64,000 nt of DNA from Weeksella massiliensis (GCA_000751595.1 CCMH01000037.1:1-64000), one strand, 5' to 3'; counted from the first letter of the stretch, positions 43,615 through 53,007 are shown. Notes: generated by a model not told the origin, from the sequence alone. Translations and numbers: made by a program.

Positions 43615-44444
43615 AAAGATTATTAAACATCGAGTGGAATAAATTATTCTACAACAAAGGAACACGAATTTTTGTGTTTTTATATTTCGCAATGATTGTC
43701 GCAATGGGCGTCATCTTACCGATATTTAAAATAAATGTGAACGGAATCGATCTAAATCTCGTGAAAATGGGTGGATTGAAAATTCCTTTTATTTGGCATA
43801 ATTTGGTTTGGTTAATTGCTTTTGGGAAGTTTTTTTTGGCCGTAATTTTAATCAATAATATCAGTAACGAATATGCTTTCGGGACGATAAAACAAAACAT
43901 GATAGACGGTTTGAGCAAGAAAGAGTTTTTTGCTTCGAAACTGCTAAGTACGCTTTTGTTGGCTTTAGGTTCAACGGTTTTTGTGTTTTTGATTGGATTG
44001 GTTTTAGCCTTTTTCAAGAACGAAAATGTGAATATTCTGAGCGGTTCTTCTTTTGTTTTAGGTTATTTTGTAGAAATTACGGGTTATTTATTGATTGCAG
44101 TTTTTCTATCTTTTTTACTCAAAAAAAGTGCTTTTGCAATTTTGGCTCTTTTTGTGTTGAGTTTCGGGGAAACCATCGTGAAGGGAATCGAGTATTTTGT
44201 TCGAATGAATATGCAAACAGGGGAAAATACAGACGGAATGATGACTTTGTTTTCATCCTACCTACCTTTCAATAGCAATTCTTCTATCGTTGGCTATCCT
44301 TCTGTAGATGTTGGGAATTACCTTGCCAAAGGAGAATTGTTCGTAGATTCTTCTGTAAATTGGTTAAGTTTTGGAGTGAGCATTCTGTATTGTTTTCTCT
44401 TTATTTATTGCTCTCTAGCGTTGTTGAAGAAAAGAGATTTATAA
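43611..44444 (+). CDS. ABC-2-type transporter permease
   Basis: The 277-residue protein has about six membrane helices, with the start MKRLLNIEWNKLFYNKGTRI typical of ABC-2 permeases and INNISNEYAFGTIKQNMIDG between helices 2 and 3. It is translationally coupled to the ATP-binding subunit and would form an exporter with it. Confidence 0.85.
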   Translation: MKRLLNIEWNKLFYNKGTRIFVFLYFAMIVAMGVILPIFKINVNGIDLNLVKMGGLKIPFIWHNLVWLIAFGKFFLAVILINNISNEYAFGTIKQNMIDGLSKKEFFASKLLSTLLLALGSTVFVFLIGLVLAFFKNENVNILSGSSFVLGYFVEITGYLLIAVFLSFLLKKSAFAILALFVLSFGETIVKGIEYFVRMNMQTGENTDGMMTLFSSYLPFNSNSSIVGYPSVDVGNYLAKGELFVDSSVNWLSFGVSILYCFLFIYCSLALLKKRDL

Positions 44445-44460
44445 AATTCTATAAATTATT

Positions 44461-44468
44461 TATCTTTG
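44461..44468 (+). promoter_or_regulatory. -7 promoter box of nrnA-gldI-PPIase operon
   Basis: TATCTTTG matches TAnnTTTG. The predicted start of transcription falls near 44474, so translation more likely begins at the second ATG (44479) with a very short leader. Confidence 0.5.
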
Positions 44469-44478
44469 CCTAATGCAG

Positions 44479-45495
44479 ATGACAAATTTCGAAGCCTTGA
44501 AAAATCTTTTGGCTTCTCCCAAAAATATTGTGTTTTTACCGCACAAAAATCCCGACGGTGATGCGATTGGTTCTACCTTAGCGATGAGTCAATTCTTCAC
44601 GAAACTCGGTCATCAATGTCAAGTGGTTGCGCCAAACGACTTTCCGAAATTTCTCAAATGGTTGCCTAAAGCAAAAGAGGTGATTATAGGGGATTATAAT
44701 CCCAAAAAAGCAGAAGCTTTGCTTGCCAATGCCGATCTTATTTTTGTGATGGATTTCAATACATTAGGAAGAATCGATCAGTTAGGGCATTGGGTAAAAC
44801 AATCGAATGCACCAAAAGTTTTGATTGATCATCATCAAGAACCTGATATTTTCGATTTTATGTATTCGGATACGTCGATGCCTGCAACCTGTCAGATGGT
44901 GTATAACTTTATAGAAGCCATGGGACAAGAATCGTTGATTGATAAAGAGATTGCGACTTGCATTTATACCGGAATTATGACGGATACAGGAGGTTTCCGA
45001 TTCAGAAATACTTCGGCAAGTACCCATAGAATTGTGGCCAATCTTATCGAAGATGGCGTAGAAGTGGATCGGGTAAATTCTTATGTAAACGATGCAAATT
45101 CACCTGCAAGACTTCAATTATTAGCCATTACGCTCAATCAATTAACGTTGTTGCCCGAGTATAGAACGGCTTTTATGTATCTTACCAAAGAGCAAATGTT
45201 GGCCAATGGTTTTCAGAAAGGGGACACAGAAGGTTTTGTGAATTATGGTTTGTCGGTAGAAAATTATGTGTTTTCAGTTTTCTTTATTGAAGATACACAA
45301 CACAATTTCATTAAAATTTCTTTACGATCGAAAAGTGGTTTTGATGTGAATACTTTCTCTCGAAATCATTTCAACGGAGGTGGACATATGAACGCTGCCG
45401 GCGGTCGATCTGATTTACCAATGCAAGAAACCTTAGAAAGGTTTAAGGCTATTTTGGTCGAATACGAAGATGAACTAAAAGCAGTAGAATTATGA
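44479..45495 (+). CDS. nrnA: Bifunctional oligoribonuclease/PAP phosphatase (DHH family)
   Basis: The ~338-residue DHH phosphoesterase degrades nanoRNAs and 3'-phosphoadenosine-5'-phosphate. Motifs are FLPHKNPDGDAIGSTLAMSQ, VMDFNTLGRIDQLG, VLIDHHQEPD, GIMTDTGGFRFRNTS, and the DHHA1 GGHMNAAGGRSD. I prefer the start at 44479 over 44473 because of promoter spacing. It overlaps gldI by 4 nt. Confidence 0.93.
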   Translation: MTNFEALKNLLASPKNIVFLPHKNPDGDAIGSTLAMSQFFTKLGHQCQVVAPNDFPKFLKWLPKAKEVIIGDYNPKKAEALLANADLIFVMDFNTLGRIDQLGHWVKQSNAPKVLIDHHQEPDIFDFMYSDTSMPATCQMVYNFIEAMGQESLIDKEIATCIYTGIMTDTGGFRFRNTSASTHRIVANLIEDGVEVDRVNSYVNDANSPARLQLLAITLNQLTLLPEYRTAFMYLTKEQMLANGFQKGDTEGFVNYGLSVENYVFSVFFIEDTQHNFIKISLRSKSGFDVNTFSRNHFNGGGHMNAAGGRSDLPMQETLERFKAILVEYEDELKAVEL

Positions 45496-46019
45496 GAAAA
45501 ATAGTATTAGCTTTTAGTTTGATAGGATTTTTTTTCGCGTGCGGAGATCGCGTTGTGCAACGACCTGTAGTTTATCATAACGATGATTTTATGAAGCGTT
45601 CGCAAGAAAGAGGGAAACTTCTTTTGGCTGAAGAAAATGAATGGTTCAAAGAATATAGAGATAAATCAGCACTAACGTTTACCCAAACTTCAATGGGCTT
45701 TTGGATATCCAATTCGGCAATTGCGTCAGAGGATATGGCCAAACAAGGAGATTTTATCTTATACGATTATCAAGTAAAAAATTTAGATAACAGTCTGATT
45801 TATTCCTACCAAGAAAATGGATTACAAAAAGCAGTCTTAGGAAAAGTGGATTTGCCACGTGGTTTGCATGCTGCGTTGCAGTTAATTTCTGCCAACGATT
45901 CTGCGACGATTTTGTTACCTTCTTTTTTGGCTTATGGCGGTTTTGGAGATCAGAAAAAAATCGATGCCGATACTCCGGTCATTATGGAAATAAAAGTACA
46001 CGAAATTCGAAAAAAATAA
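45492..46019 (+). CDS. gldI: GldI, FKBP-type peptidyl-prolyl isomerase lipoprotein for gliding/type IX secretion
   Basis: The 175-residue protein has a lipoprotein signal (SLIGFFFACGDR, Cys17) and an FKBP domain in the C-terminal ~110 residues, including YDYQVKNLDNSLIYSYQENG and ILLPSFLAYGGFGDQ. GldI is required for gliding in Flavobacterium, where it probably folds periplasmic or outer-membrane components. Its presence fits the two sorting-tail proteins in cassette B. It lies between nrnA and another PPIase, 2 nt apart. Confidence 0.85.
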   Translation: MRKIVLAFSLIGFFFACGDRVVQRPVVYHNDDFMKRSQERGKLLLAEENEWFKEYRDKSALTFTQTSMGFWISNSAIASEDMAKQGDFILYDYQVKNLDNSLIYSYQENGLQKAVLGKVDLPRGLHAALQLISANDSATILLPSFLAYGGFGDQKKIDADTPVIMEIKVHEIRKK

Positions 46020-46021
46020 AA

Positions 46022-47101
46022 ATGAAAAAAGTAATATTAATCCTTACATTATTGCTTATTACGGTAAGTTGTGGTGTAAAAATTCCAAGTACGATGAGTA
46101 AAGAAGAATTTAAGAATTTAGAAGATGGTTTGTATGCCAATATGGTAACGAACAAAGGAACTATGTTGGTAAAGTTATACGAAGAACAAGCACCGATGAC
46201 GGTTGCTAACTTTACTGGTTTAGCCGAAGGTAAAATAAAAAATAGTGCAAAAGCAGAAGGGGTGCCTTTCTATGACGGAGTGATTTTCCATCGCGTTATC
46301 AAAGATTTCATGATCCAAGGTGGTGATCCAGACGGACGCGGAACAGGAGGACCTGGATATAGCTTCGAAGATGAGTTCGACGCGTCGTTGAAACACGATA
46401 AAAAAGGAGTTCTATCTATGGCTAATTCTGGACCTGCAACCAACGGGTCGCAATTCTTCATTACCGAAGTTCCTACGCCTTGGTTAGATGGTCGTCATGC
46501 GATTTTTGGTCAAGTTGTTGATGGAGTGGACGTTATTGATGTCATTGCCAATGTAGAAAAAGATGGACAAGACAAACCAAAAGAAAATGTAGTGATTGAG
46601 AAAGTAGAAGTTATCCGTAAAGGTGATCACTACAAAGAGTACGATCCTGCAAAATCTTTCGAAGCGGCTAAAGCAAATCATGCTAAAAAATTAGAAGAGC
46701 AAAAAGCCAAAGAAGCTGCCGAAAAAGCCAAAGAAGTAGAAAGATTGAAAGAATTAGAAAGCAAAGCGCAAGCAACCGATTCTGGATTGAAATATGTGAT
46801 CGAAAAAGAAGGAACAGGGGCAAAACCAGTTCATGGAGATGTGATCAACGTACATTACACTTTGCGTTTAGCGGATGGTGAAAAAGTAGATTCGTCTTTC
46901 GATCGTCAAGACCCATTGCAAGTAACGGTGGGGGTTACAGGTTTGATCCAAGGTTGGATGGAAGCTTTAACAATGTTCAACCGTGGAAGCAAAGTTATGT
47001 TGATTATTCCTTCTCAATTGGGATACGGTGATCGCGGTGCAGGCGGAGTTATTCCACCAAATGCGACGTTGTATTTTGATATGGAAGTTTTAGAAGATTA
47101 A
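46022..47101 (+). CDS. Dual cyclophilin-FKBP peptidyl-prolyl isomerase lipoprotein
   Basis: The 359-residue lipoprotein (LLLITVSCGVK, Cys17) carries two unrelated isomerase domains. Residues ~38-200 are cyclophilin, with FYDGVIFHRVIKDFMIQGGD, SMANSGPATNGSQFFIT and WLDGRHAIFGQVVDG. Residues ~205-250 are a charged coiled-coil linker rich in Lys/Glu/Ala. Residues ~255-359 are FKBP with VINVHYTLRLADGEKVDSSF and IIPSQLGYGDRGAGGVIPPN. It probably assists folding of exported proteins together with GldI. A terminator follows at 47128. Confidence 0.93.
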   Translation: MKKVILILTLLLITVSCGVKIPSTMSKEEFKNLEDGLYANMVTNKGTMLVKLYEEQAPMTVANFTGLAEGKIKNSAKAEGVPFYDGVIFHRVIKDFMIQGGDPDGRGTGGPGYSFEDEFDASLKHDKKGVLSMANSGPATNGSQFFITEVPTPWLDGRHAIFGQVVDGVDVIDVIANVEKDGQDKPKENVVIEKVEVIRKGDHYKEYDPAKSFEAAKANHAKKLEEQKAKEAAEKAKEVERLKELESKAQATDSGLKYVIEKEGTGAKPVHGDVINVHYTLRLADGEKVDSSFDRQDPLQVTVGVTGLIQGWMEALTMFNRGSKVMLIIPSQLGYGDRGAGGVIPPNATLYFDMEVLED

Positions 47102-47127
47102 TTTTTTCTTTCTTCGAAAATAGAGAG

Positions 47128-47154
47128 AAAGCAAGCGAAAGCTTGCTTTTTTTA
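47128..47154 (+). terminator. Terminator after the nrnA-gldI-PPIase operon
   Basis: AAAGCAAGC, a GAAA tetraloop and GCTTGCTTT form a compact hairpin followed by a T-run. Confidence 0.85.
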
Positions 47155-47311
47155 TTGAGTGAATTTTCTTCAACCAAAAGGCATATCCTACCAAAATAAT
47201 TGCTCGATGAATGAATAATCGTATCTTCGGTACGATGAAAAACAGAACAGCTCAAAAGGTGGTTTTGTTTTCGAGAAATGAAAATATTAGCTGAATTAGA
47301 AAGTAAGAACA

Positions 47312-48406
47312 ATGACAATACAAGAAGTAATTCAATCGTTAGAAGAAATTGCGCCGTTACATTATGCAGAAGATTTTGATAATGTTGGCCTATTGGTTGG
47401 TAACAGTCAATTTCAGGTAAGTAACGTACTGGTGACGCTGGATACGACAGAAGAAGTTGTGCAAGAAGCCATCGAAAAAGAATGCAATTTGATTGTGAGT
47501 TTCCATCCGATTATTTTTTCGGGTCTAAAAAAACTTACCGGAAAAACGTATGTAGAACGAGCTGTGTTGAAGGCGATTCAGAACGATATTGCTATTTACG
47601 CCATTCATACTGCTTTGGATAATTCTCAGGTAGGGGTAAATTATCAGATTTGTCAGCAATTAGGATTGGTGAATCAGCGAATCCTCCTACCGAAAAAAGA
47701 AATTCTTCATCAGTTGTATGTTTATGTACCCGAAAAAGATGCCGAAGAATTAAGAAAAGCCCTTTTCGAAGCCGGAGCAGGACAGGTTGGTAAGTATGAT
47801 TTATGCAGTTTCAATCTCACCGGTGAAGGGACTTTTCGACCGACAGAAGGAAGTAATCCTACCATAGGTGAACATTTTGTGACCCATACCGAAAAAGAAG
47901 TAAAAATAGAAGTGTTGGTGCCTGCTCATGTGACCGATAAAGTGATTGATGCAATGAGAAAAAATCATCCTTACGAAGAAATTGCGTATGGTTTGATTGC
48001 TTTGGAGAATGAAAATCAGACCGTTGGTATGGGAATGATTGCAGAGTTACCCGAAGAAATGGACGAGCACGAATTTATGGATCGAGTGAAAGATTTGATG
48101 AAAACGCCGGTTATTCGACACTCGAAATTATTGAATAAAAAAATTAAGAAAGTTGCTGTTTTAGGCGGTTCGGGCGTTTTTGCTACCCGAAGTGCAATTG
48201 CCCAAAAAGCCGATGTTTTTATCAGTGCAGATTTCAAATACCATGATTTTTTTGCAGCCGAAAATAAAATAGTTTTGATGGATATAGGACATTTCGAATC
48301 GGAACAATTTACAAAAAACTTATTAACTACTTATATTAGCAAAAAATTTACTAATTTTGTAGTCTTTAATTCCGAAATTAATACCAATCCTGTTAATTAT
48401 TATTAA
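47312..48406 (+). CDS. Nif3-like dinuclear metal centre protein
   Basis: The 364-residue protein has the NIF3/YbgI motifs EDFDNVGLLVGN, VSFHPIIFSGLKKLTG, YAIHTALDNSQVGVNY and ISADFKYHDFFAAENKIVLM with DIGHFESE, which supply the His, Asp and Glu ligands of a dinuclear site. The middle ~120 residues are the PII-like insert found in the long form. Sometimes annotated as GTP cyclohydrolase 1 type 2, but its reaction is not settled. It is 2 nt before the coiled-coil gene. Confidence 0.92.
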   Translation: MTIQEVIQSLEEIAPLHYAEDFDNVGLLVGNSQFQVSNVLVTLDTTEEVVQEAIEKECNLIVSFHPIIFSGLKKLTGKTYVERAVLKAIQNDIAIYAIHTALDNSQVGVNYQICQQLGLVNQRILLPKKEILHQLYVYVPEKDAEELRKALFEAGAGQVGKYDLCSFNLTGEGTFRPTEGSNPTIGEHFVTHTEKEVKIEVLVPAHVTDKVIDAMRKNHPYEEIAYGLIALENENQTVGMGMIAELPEEMDEHEFMDRVKDLMKTPVIRHSKLLNKKIKKVAVLGGSGVFATRSAIAQKADVFISADFKYHDFFAAENKIVLMDIGHFESEQFTKNLLTTYISKKFTNFVVFNSEINTNPVNYY

Positions 48407-48408
48407 CC

Positions 48409-49191
48409 ATGGCTGAAACAAAAACAAGCAAAGAGATGAGCGTAGAAGAAAAATTACGCGCATTATATGATTTACAACTGATCGATTCACGTTTAGATGA
48501 AATTCGAAATACCCGTGGTGAATTACCCTTGGAAGTAGATGATTTAAGTGACGACGTTGCTCAAATGGAGAAGAAAATATCGAAAGTAGAGGACGAAATA
48601 CAAGAATTCGAAGCAATGATTAATCAACGCAAAGAATCGATTGTGAATGCCGAAGCTTTAATTAAAAAATATACCAAACAACAAGATAACGTTCGTAATA
48701 ACCGCGAGTTTGATGCGTTGGCTAAAGAAGTAGAATACCAAGAGTTAGAAATAGAATTGGCAGAAAAACGTATTCGTGAGTACAATGCAAAAATCGAACA
48801 CAAAAATCAAAACAAAGCTTCGTACGAAGAAAAACTTGCTCGTCTGAAAGAACATTTAGAAATTAAAAAAGGCGAGTTAGACGGAATTATAAAAGATACC
48901 GAAAAGGAAGAAGCAAACTTGGTGAAATTATCAGAAGAGTATGGTAGTAAGATCGAAAGTCGTTTGCTGAAAGCTTATCAGCGAATTCGAGGGAATGTGA
49001 AAAATGGTTTAGCAGTAGTGCCAGTAGAACGCGGTGCTTCGGCAGGATCTTTCTTTACGATTCCACCACAACGCCAAATGGATATCGCACAGCGTAAAAA
49101 AATTATCGCAGACGAACATTCGGGTAGAATTTTAGTTGACCCTGAATTGGCAGAAGAAGAAAAAGAAAAAATGCAAGCAATCTTCAAGTAA
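48409..49191 (+). CDS. Coiled-coil protein of the C4-type zinc-ribbon (DUF164) family lacking the zinc cysteines
   Basis: The 260-residue protein is a long coiled coil (residues ~15-190) followed by a C-terminal domain aligned to the zinc ribbon of the DUF164 family. Where related proteins have CGGC and CxYCGRIL, this one has RGASAGSFFTIPPQ and DEHSGRILVD, so all four Cys are gone. No Cys is present anywhere in the protein. The Nif3-DUF164 gene pair is conserved in many bacteria. The fold may be stabilised without metal. Confidence 0.85.
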   Translation: MAETKTSKEMSVEEKLRALYDLQLIDSRLDEIRNTRGELPLEVDDLSDDVAQMEKKISKVEDEIQEFEAMINQRKESIVNAEALIKKYTKQQDNVRNNREFDALAKEVEYQELEIELAEKRIREYNAKIEHKNQNKASYEEKLARLKEHLEIKKGELDGIIKDTEKEEANLVKLSEEYGSKIESRLLKAYQRIRGNVKNGLAVVPVERGASAGSFFTIPPQRQMDIAQRKKIIADEHSGRILVDPELAEEEKEKMQAIFK

Positions 49192-49224
49192 ACACTTGAG
49201 ATAATCTGTAAAAAATAGATCAGA

Positions 49225-49252
49225 TAAAAAGGCACAAGTTTGTGCCTTTTTT
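49225..49252 (+). terminator. Terminator after the Nif3/zinc-ribbon pair
   Basis: GGCACA and TGTGCC with a four-base loop, flanked by A5 and T6 runs. Confidence 0.8.
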
Positions 49253-49295
49253 CTATGGTATGAATTTTGTAAAACTCAAAACAAAATAGATAATA

Positions 49296-49862
49296 ATGTA
49301 TAAAAAAGTTCTCTTTTACTTATTTGGGATTTCGCTTGTCCTAAGTCTTGCTGCTTGTTCTAACAATGACGACGATTATTATGTAGACCAAGGCGATTAT
49401 TATGCTCAGAATGACGGAGCTGTAACCTATGATGGAATTACCAAAAAAATTCGATATATGAATATTTTCGATACCGGTAAAACTACCTCCGATGGGCGAA
49501 GAATTTGGAGCATCGATTTGTCTTCTGATTATATGAATGGTGGACAAAATATCATCCGTACAGATGTGCTTTTTCAGGCAGATATTTTAGTGCCAAGCAA
49601 TATGTCTTTGAGTGGTAATTATGATATGTTGGATTTAAATGGTCGAACTTTTAATTTTGCAACCTATTTCGAAGGAGTCCAAATTTCAGGTAATGAAGTA
49701 ACTTCGTATGATTTTAGAATCAGAGATGAAGATTTTATTTCAGGAACTTTATCGATTTCAGTTTATAACAACAATTATGCAGAAGTAACCGTAAATGCAA
49801 TTGATGGTTATGATGGACATAATCGTCCATTGAATCTTTGGTTCAAAGGAAATATCAATTAA
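49296..49862 (+). CDS. Lipoprotein of unknown function
   Basis: The 188-residue protein has a lipoprotein signal (VLSLAACSNNDDDYY, Cys21) followed by an Asp-rich stretch that in Bacteroidota can act as a surface-export signal. The rest is predicted beta-rich (DILVPSNMSLSGNYDMLDLN). I know no family for it. It is a single gene between two terminators. Confidence 0.7.
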   Translation: MYKKVLFYLFGISLVLSLAACSNNDDDYYVDQGDYYAQNDGAVTYDGITKKIRYMNIFDTGKTTSDGRRIWSIDLSSDYMNGGQNIIRTDVLFQADILVPSNMSLSGNYDMLDLNGRTFNFATYFEGVQISGNEVTSYDFRIRDEDFISGTLSISVYNNNYAEVTVNAIDGYDGHNRPLNLWFKGNIN

Positions 49863-49888
49863 TGATAAAAGTTTAAAAAAATAATTCA

Positions 49889-49922
49889 TAAAAAAACTCA
49901 GCACTTTGTGCTGAGTTTTTTT
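49889..49922. terminator. Bidirectional terminator between lipoprotein gene and yebC
   Basis: AAAAAACTCAGCAC (49891-49904) and GTGCTGAGTTTTTT form a symmetric hairpin with A and T runs, ending both convergent genes. Confidence 0.85.
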
Positions 49923-49945
49923 ATGAATATGTTGAACTTCAGAAG

Positions 49946-50677
49946 TTATTCTTCGTCTTCTGTTTCTTCTTTCATCGTATGAAAAACGTGATTCACATCG
50001 TCATCTTCATCAAATTTTTCTAATAATTTCTCGATGTCTTCGCGTTGTTCTGCAGTCAATTCTTTGGTTACTTGCGGAATGCGCTCGAACTCAGACGAGA
50101 GAATTTCATAACCATTTTCTTCTAATGCTTTGAAGATTGTTCCGTAATTTTCAAAAGGAGCGTACAAAACAATGCCGTCTTCTTCCTCGAAAACTTCTTC
50201 TACGCCATAATCAATCATTTCGAATTCTAAACTTTCTAAATCTACATTTTCAGGTTTTTCTATTTTAAAATGACATAAATGATCAAACATAAATTCTACA
50301 GAACCTTGCGTACCAAGTGCTCCGTTACATTTATTGAAGTACGAACGGATATTTGCCACCGTACGATTGTTATTGTTGGTAGACGTTTCGACCAAAATAG
50401 CAATGCCGTGTGGTCCGTATCCTTCTAGAATAACCTCTTTATAGTTTTCGGTGTCTTTATCCGATGCTTTCTTTATGGCACGATCGATATTATCTTTGGG
50501 CATATTGACCGCTTTCGCATTCTGGATAACGGCACGAAGTCGTGAGTTTGTCGCTGGATCAGGACCTCCTTCTTTCACCGCCATTACAATATCTTTTCCG
50601 ATTTTGGTAAATGCTTTGGACATTGCCGCCCAACGTTTCAGTTTTCGTCCTTTTCTAAATTCAAATGCTCTTCCCAT
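49946..50677 (-). CDS. YebC/PmpR-family protein
   Basis: The 243-residue protein starts MGRAFEFRKGRKLKRWAAMS and has the conserved GGPDPATNSRLRAVIQNAKA, MPKDNIDRAIKKA, EGYGPHGIAILVETSTNNNN and FNKCNGALGTQGSVEFMFDH. YebC proteins are annotated as transcription regulators, and recent work links members to translation of proline stretches. The C terminus carries an acidic tail (KFDEDDDVNHVFHTMKEETE). It is a stand-alone minus-strand gene. Confidence 0.93.
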   Translation of the reverse strand: MGRAFEFRKGRKLKRWAAMSKAFTKIGKDIVMAVKEGGPDPATNSRLRAVIQNAKAVNMPKDNIDRAIKKASDKDTENYKEVILEGYGPHGIAILVETSTNNNNRTVANIRSYFNKCNGALGTQGSVEFMFDHLCHFKIEKPENVDLESLEFEMIDYGVEEVFEEEDGIVLYAPFENYGTIFKALEENGYEILSSEFERIPQVTKELTAEQREDIEKLLEKFDEDDDVNHVFHTMKEETEDEE

Positions 50678-50844
50678 GGGTATGCTTCGTTATTTTTTTA
50701 GACAAATTTAAGCTTTTTGACCTATTTTATGAAATTAATTATTTACTTGAATGCCGATGAAGTTTTGTTTATCAATGATAAAGTAGAATTTACATGTTTC
50801 TATATACATTTTATATAAATTTGTTCCCAAGCCAATGTGAAATT

Positions 50845-52314
50845 ATGAAAAAGAAATTCTTATTATTCCTAATAATAAACATATTTACGTCTTTTTTGTT
50901 GAGCATAAATGCTCAAAGCTTTTTATTGAATGATAATAATTATTTGAGAGTTTATGAATCGATTTATCAGAAGAATAGTAGAAATTCTAAAAAAAATATA
51001 GATGAATATTATTATTTAAATGCTAAAAAAAAAGATCCATTAAAAAGTGCATGGATAAATTATTTATACGCTTCTTATTATAAGAAAAATGAGGATTTTA
51101 AAGAGACATTTCGTTATGCCAAAATGGTGAATAATTATGCGCTAAACTACAACAATCAACAATTAATTGTACTAAGTAATGAGCAATTAGCATGGGTTTT
51201 TTATAATCTAAATTGGTTTTCACAATCAGAGAAAATATTAAAAACGAACTTTCAAATTATAAAAGAGATTGAAAATGAAAGTTTAAAAGATATTTTAACT
51301 TTTAAAAATTCATATAGAATGGCTGGATTAATTCGAGCGAAGAATGGGAAAAATGATTCAGTTATTCATTACTATCAGAATGGATTAGAACATATAAAGG
51401 ATTATAAAAATATGATTTTAAGCGATGATTTGGCTTCACTTCTTGATAATTTAGGATATGCTTATTTAGAAGAAGACTTAGATTCTGCAATGATTTATTT
51501 TAATAAAAGTAAAAAATTTATTTCTCCATATAATAAGGTCAGAAATGCAATAATTAACACACATATTGCCGAAGTTGAAAAGAAAAGACATAATAATCAT
51601 TTAGCTAAGAGACTTATAGAGGATGCAATTCCTATTGTTAAAGACTCCGAACATAAATATCTAATTTCTTATTTGTATAAGAATCTTGCAGCAGTTAATG
51701 AGAATTTAGGGCTTGCCGAAGAAGAAATTAAAGCAACACAAAACTTTATATTATACAAAGATTCTCTAGATATAAAGAGAAATCTATCGGTAGATTTAGC
51801 AATAAATTATATACAAAACCAAACTGAAAAGGAGAAAAATAAACTATTTATGTTTTCAATGTACAGTATAATAGTAATATTAGTTATTCTATCCTTAATG
51901 TTGCTATATCAACTGAAATCACAAAAAAAGCATTATAAAAAAGAACTTGATTTATGGAAGAAATCTCATGATTTTTTTCGTTTTAATACTATTGAAAATT
52001 CTACGTATTTAAGTGAGCAAAATCAATTGAATACAAGAATATTAAATGCTATGTTTCAACGGGATATTAATTTCAGAGATTTATTCAATGAATTACATAA
52101 AAGCTTCGAACAAAGATTATTGGCCAAAGAAGGTTCATTGAACCGAACCGATCTAGATTTTTGTTATTATTTGCGCATGGGACTTTCCACAAAAGAAATA
52201 GAGCGCGCTTCGGGACTAAAACCCAAAGCGATAGAATATAGAAAATATAAATTGAGAAAATTATTCAATTTAGAACCAAAAGATGATCTTTATGATTGGA
52301 TAAATAAAATCTAA
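50845..52314 (+). CDS. TPR membrane protein with C-terminal LuxR-like HTH
   Basis: I choose the ATG at 50845, which gives a signal/anchor sequence (FLLFLIINIFTSFLLSINAQ); an ATG 51 nt upstream adds an unlikely extension. Residues ~30-340 are TPR-like helical repeats, residues ~343-365 a membrane helix (MFSMYSIIVILVILSLMLLY), then a coiled coil and a HTH near the C terminus (LRMGLSTKEIERASGLKPKA). This arrangement, with a periplasmic TPR sensor and cytoplasmic HTH, is a common one-component regulator form in Flavobacteria. The signal is unknown. Confidence 0.8.
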   Translation: MKKKFLLFLIINIFTSFLLSINAQSFLLNDNNYLRVYESIYQKNSRNSKKNIDEYYYLNAKKKDPLKSAWINYLYASYYKKNEDFKETFRYAKMVNNYALNYNNQQLIVLSNEQLAWVFYNLNWFSQSEKILKTNFQIIKEIENESLKDILTFKNSYRMAGLIRAKNGKNDSVIHYYQNGLEHIKDYKNMILSDDLASLLDNLGYAYLEEDLDSAMIYFNKSKKFISPYNKVRNAIINTHIAEVEKKRHNNHLAKRLIEDAIPIVKDSEHKYLISYLYKNLAAVNENLGLAEEEIKATQNFILYKDSLDIKRNLSVDLAINYIQNQTEKEKNKLFMFSMYSIIVILVILSLMLLYQLKSQKKHYKKELDLWKKSHDFFRFNTIENSTYLSEQNQLNTRILNAMFQRDINFRDLFNELHKSFEQRLLAKEGSLNRTDLDFCYYLRMGLSTKEIERASGLKPKAIEYRKYKLRKLFNLEPKDDLYDWINKI

Positions 52315-52353
52315 TTGATATTTTCTTGCTAAATTTGACTAAAATTAGATTGT

Positions 52354-52992
52354 TTGAATTTAGAAATATTAAAAGAATTAATTCTTCAAAATAATGATCC
52401 CCTACCAGGTTGGGATTATCAGAAAATAGCTACGCCACCGTATCGTGGAAAATATGATTTAGAAGCTATAAAAAGAACAAATCCTCGCGTAGCTGCTGTC
52501 ATGATTTTACTGTATGAAAATGACGAACGAGAAGTAGAATTTCCGATCATTTTGCGTGTGGTTTATAACGGTGTTCACTCGAACCAACTCTCTTTACCAG
52601 GCGGACAATTTGAGGAGTTTGATGTTACGATCGATCAAACTGCTGTTCGAGAAACGTCTGAAGAAGTTGGTGTGGACGAAATGGAAATTGAAGTGCTGAA
52701 ACAATTGACAGAATTGTACGTGCCGCCAAGTAATTTTCTCATTTATCCGTATATTGGTTATTATCCGAATACGCCTGTTTTCGTCCCTTCAGAAGATGAA
52801 GTACAACACATAATTCCGATAAATTTAGAAGCGTTTTTAGAGGCAGAAATTTCTTCTTTCGAATATGATTTTTCTGGGAATATTGTAGAAATGCCAGGAT
52901 ATGATATCGGGGAAGATGTGTATTTGTGGGGCGCTACTGCAATGATTCTTGAAGAGTTTAAAGAATTTATTAAAAAGAGTATAACTTTGTAA
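52354..52992 (+). CDS. Nudix hydrolase, CoA pyrophosphatase-like
   Basis: The 212-residue protein contains the Nudix box in LPGGQFEEFD and QTAVRETSEEVGVDEMEIEV, with the surrounding signature of the CoA pyrophosphatase (NudL-type) group, for example LRVVYNGVHSNQLSLPGG. It probably cleaves CoA or related nucleoside diphosphates. The frame opens with TTG at 52354. It lies 15 nt before the acyltransferase gene. Confidence 0.85.
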   Translation: MNLEILKELILQNNDPLPGWDYQKIATPPYRGKYDLEAIKRTNPRVAAVMILLYENDEREVEFPIILRVVYNGVHSNQLSLPGGQFEEFDVTIDQTAVRETSEEVGVDEMEIEVLKQLTELYVPPSNFLIYPYIGYYPNTPVFVPSEDEVQHIIPINLEAFLEAEISSFEYDFSGNIVEMPGYDIGEDVYLWGATAMILEEFKEFIKKSITL

Positions 52993-53007
52993 AAAATATC
53001 ACGAATA

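Noticed and set aside
42715-44444. The ABC exporter as the gliding transporter GldA/GldF.
   Set aside because: Nearness to gldI suggested it, but the ATP-binding protein resembles BcrA/NatA-type exporters and the GldA-specific sequence start is absent.
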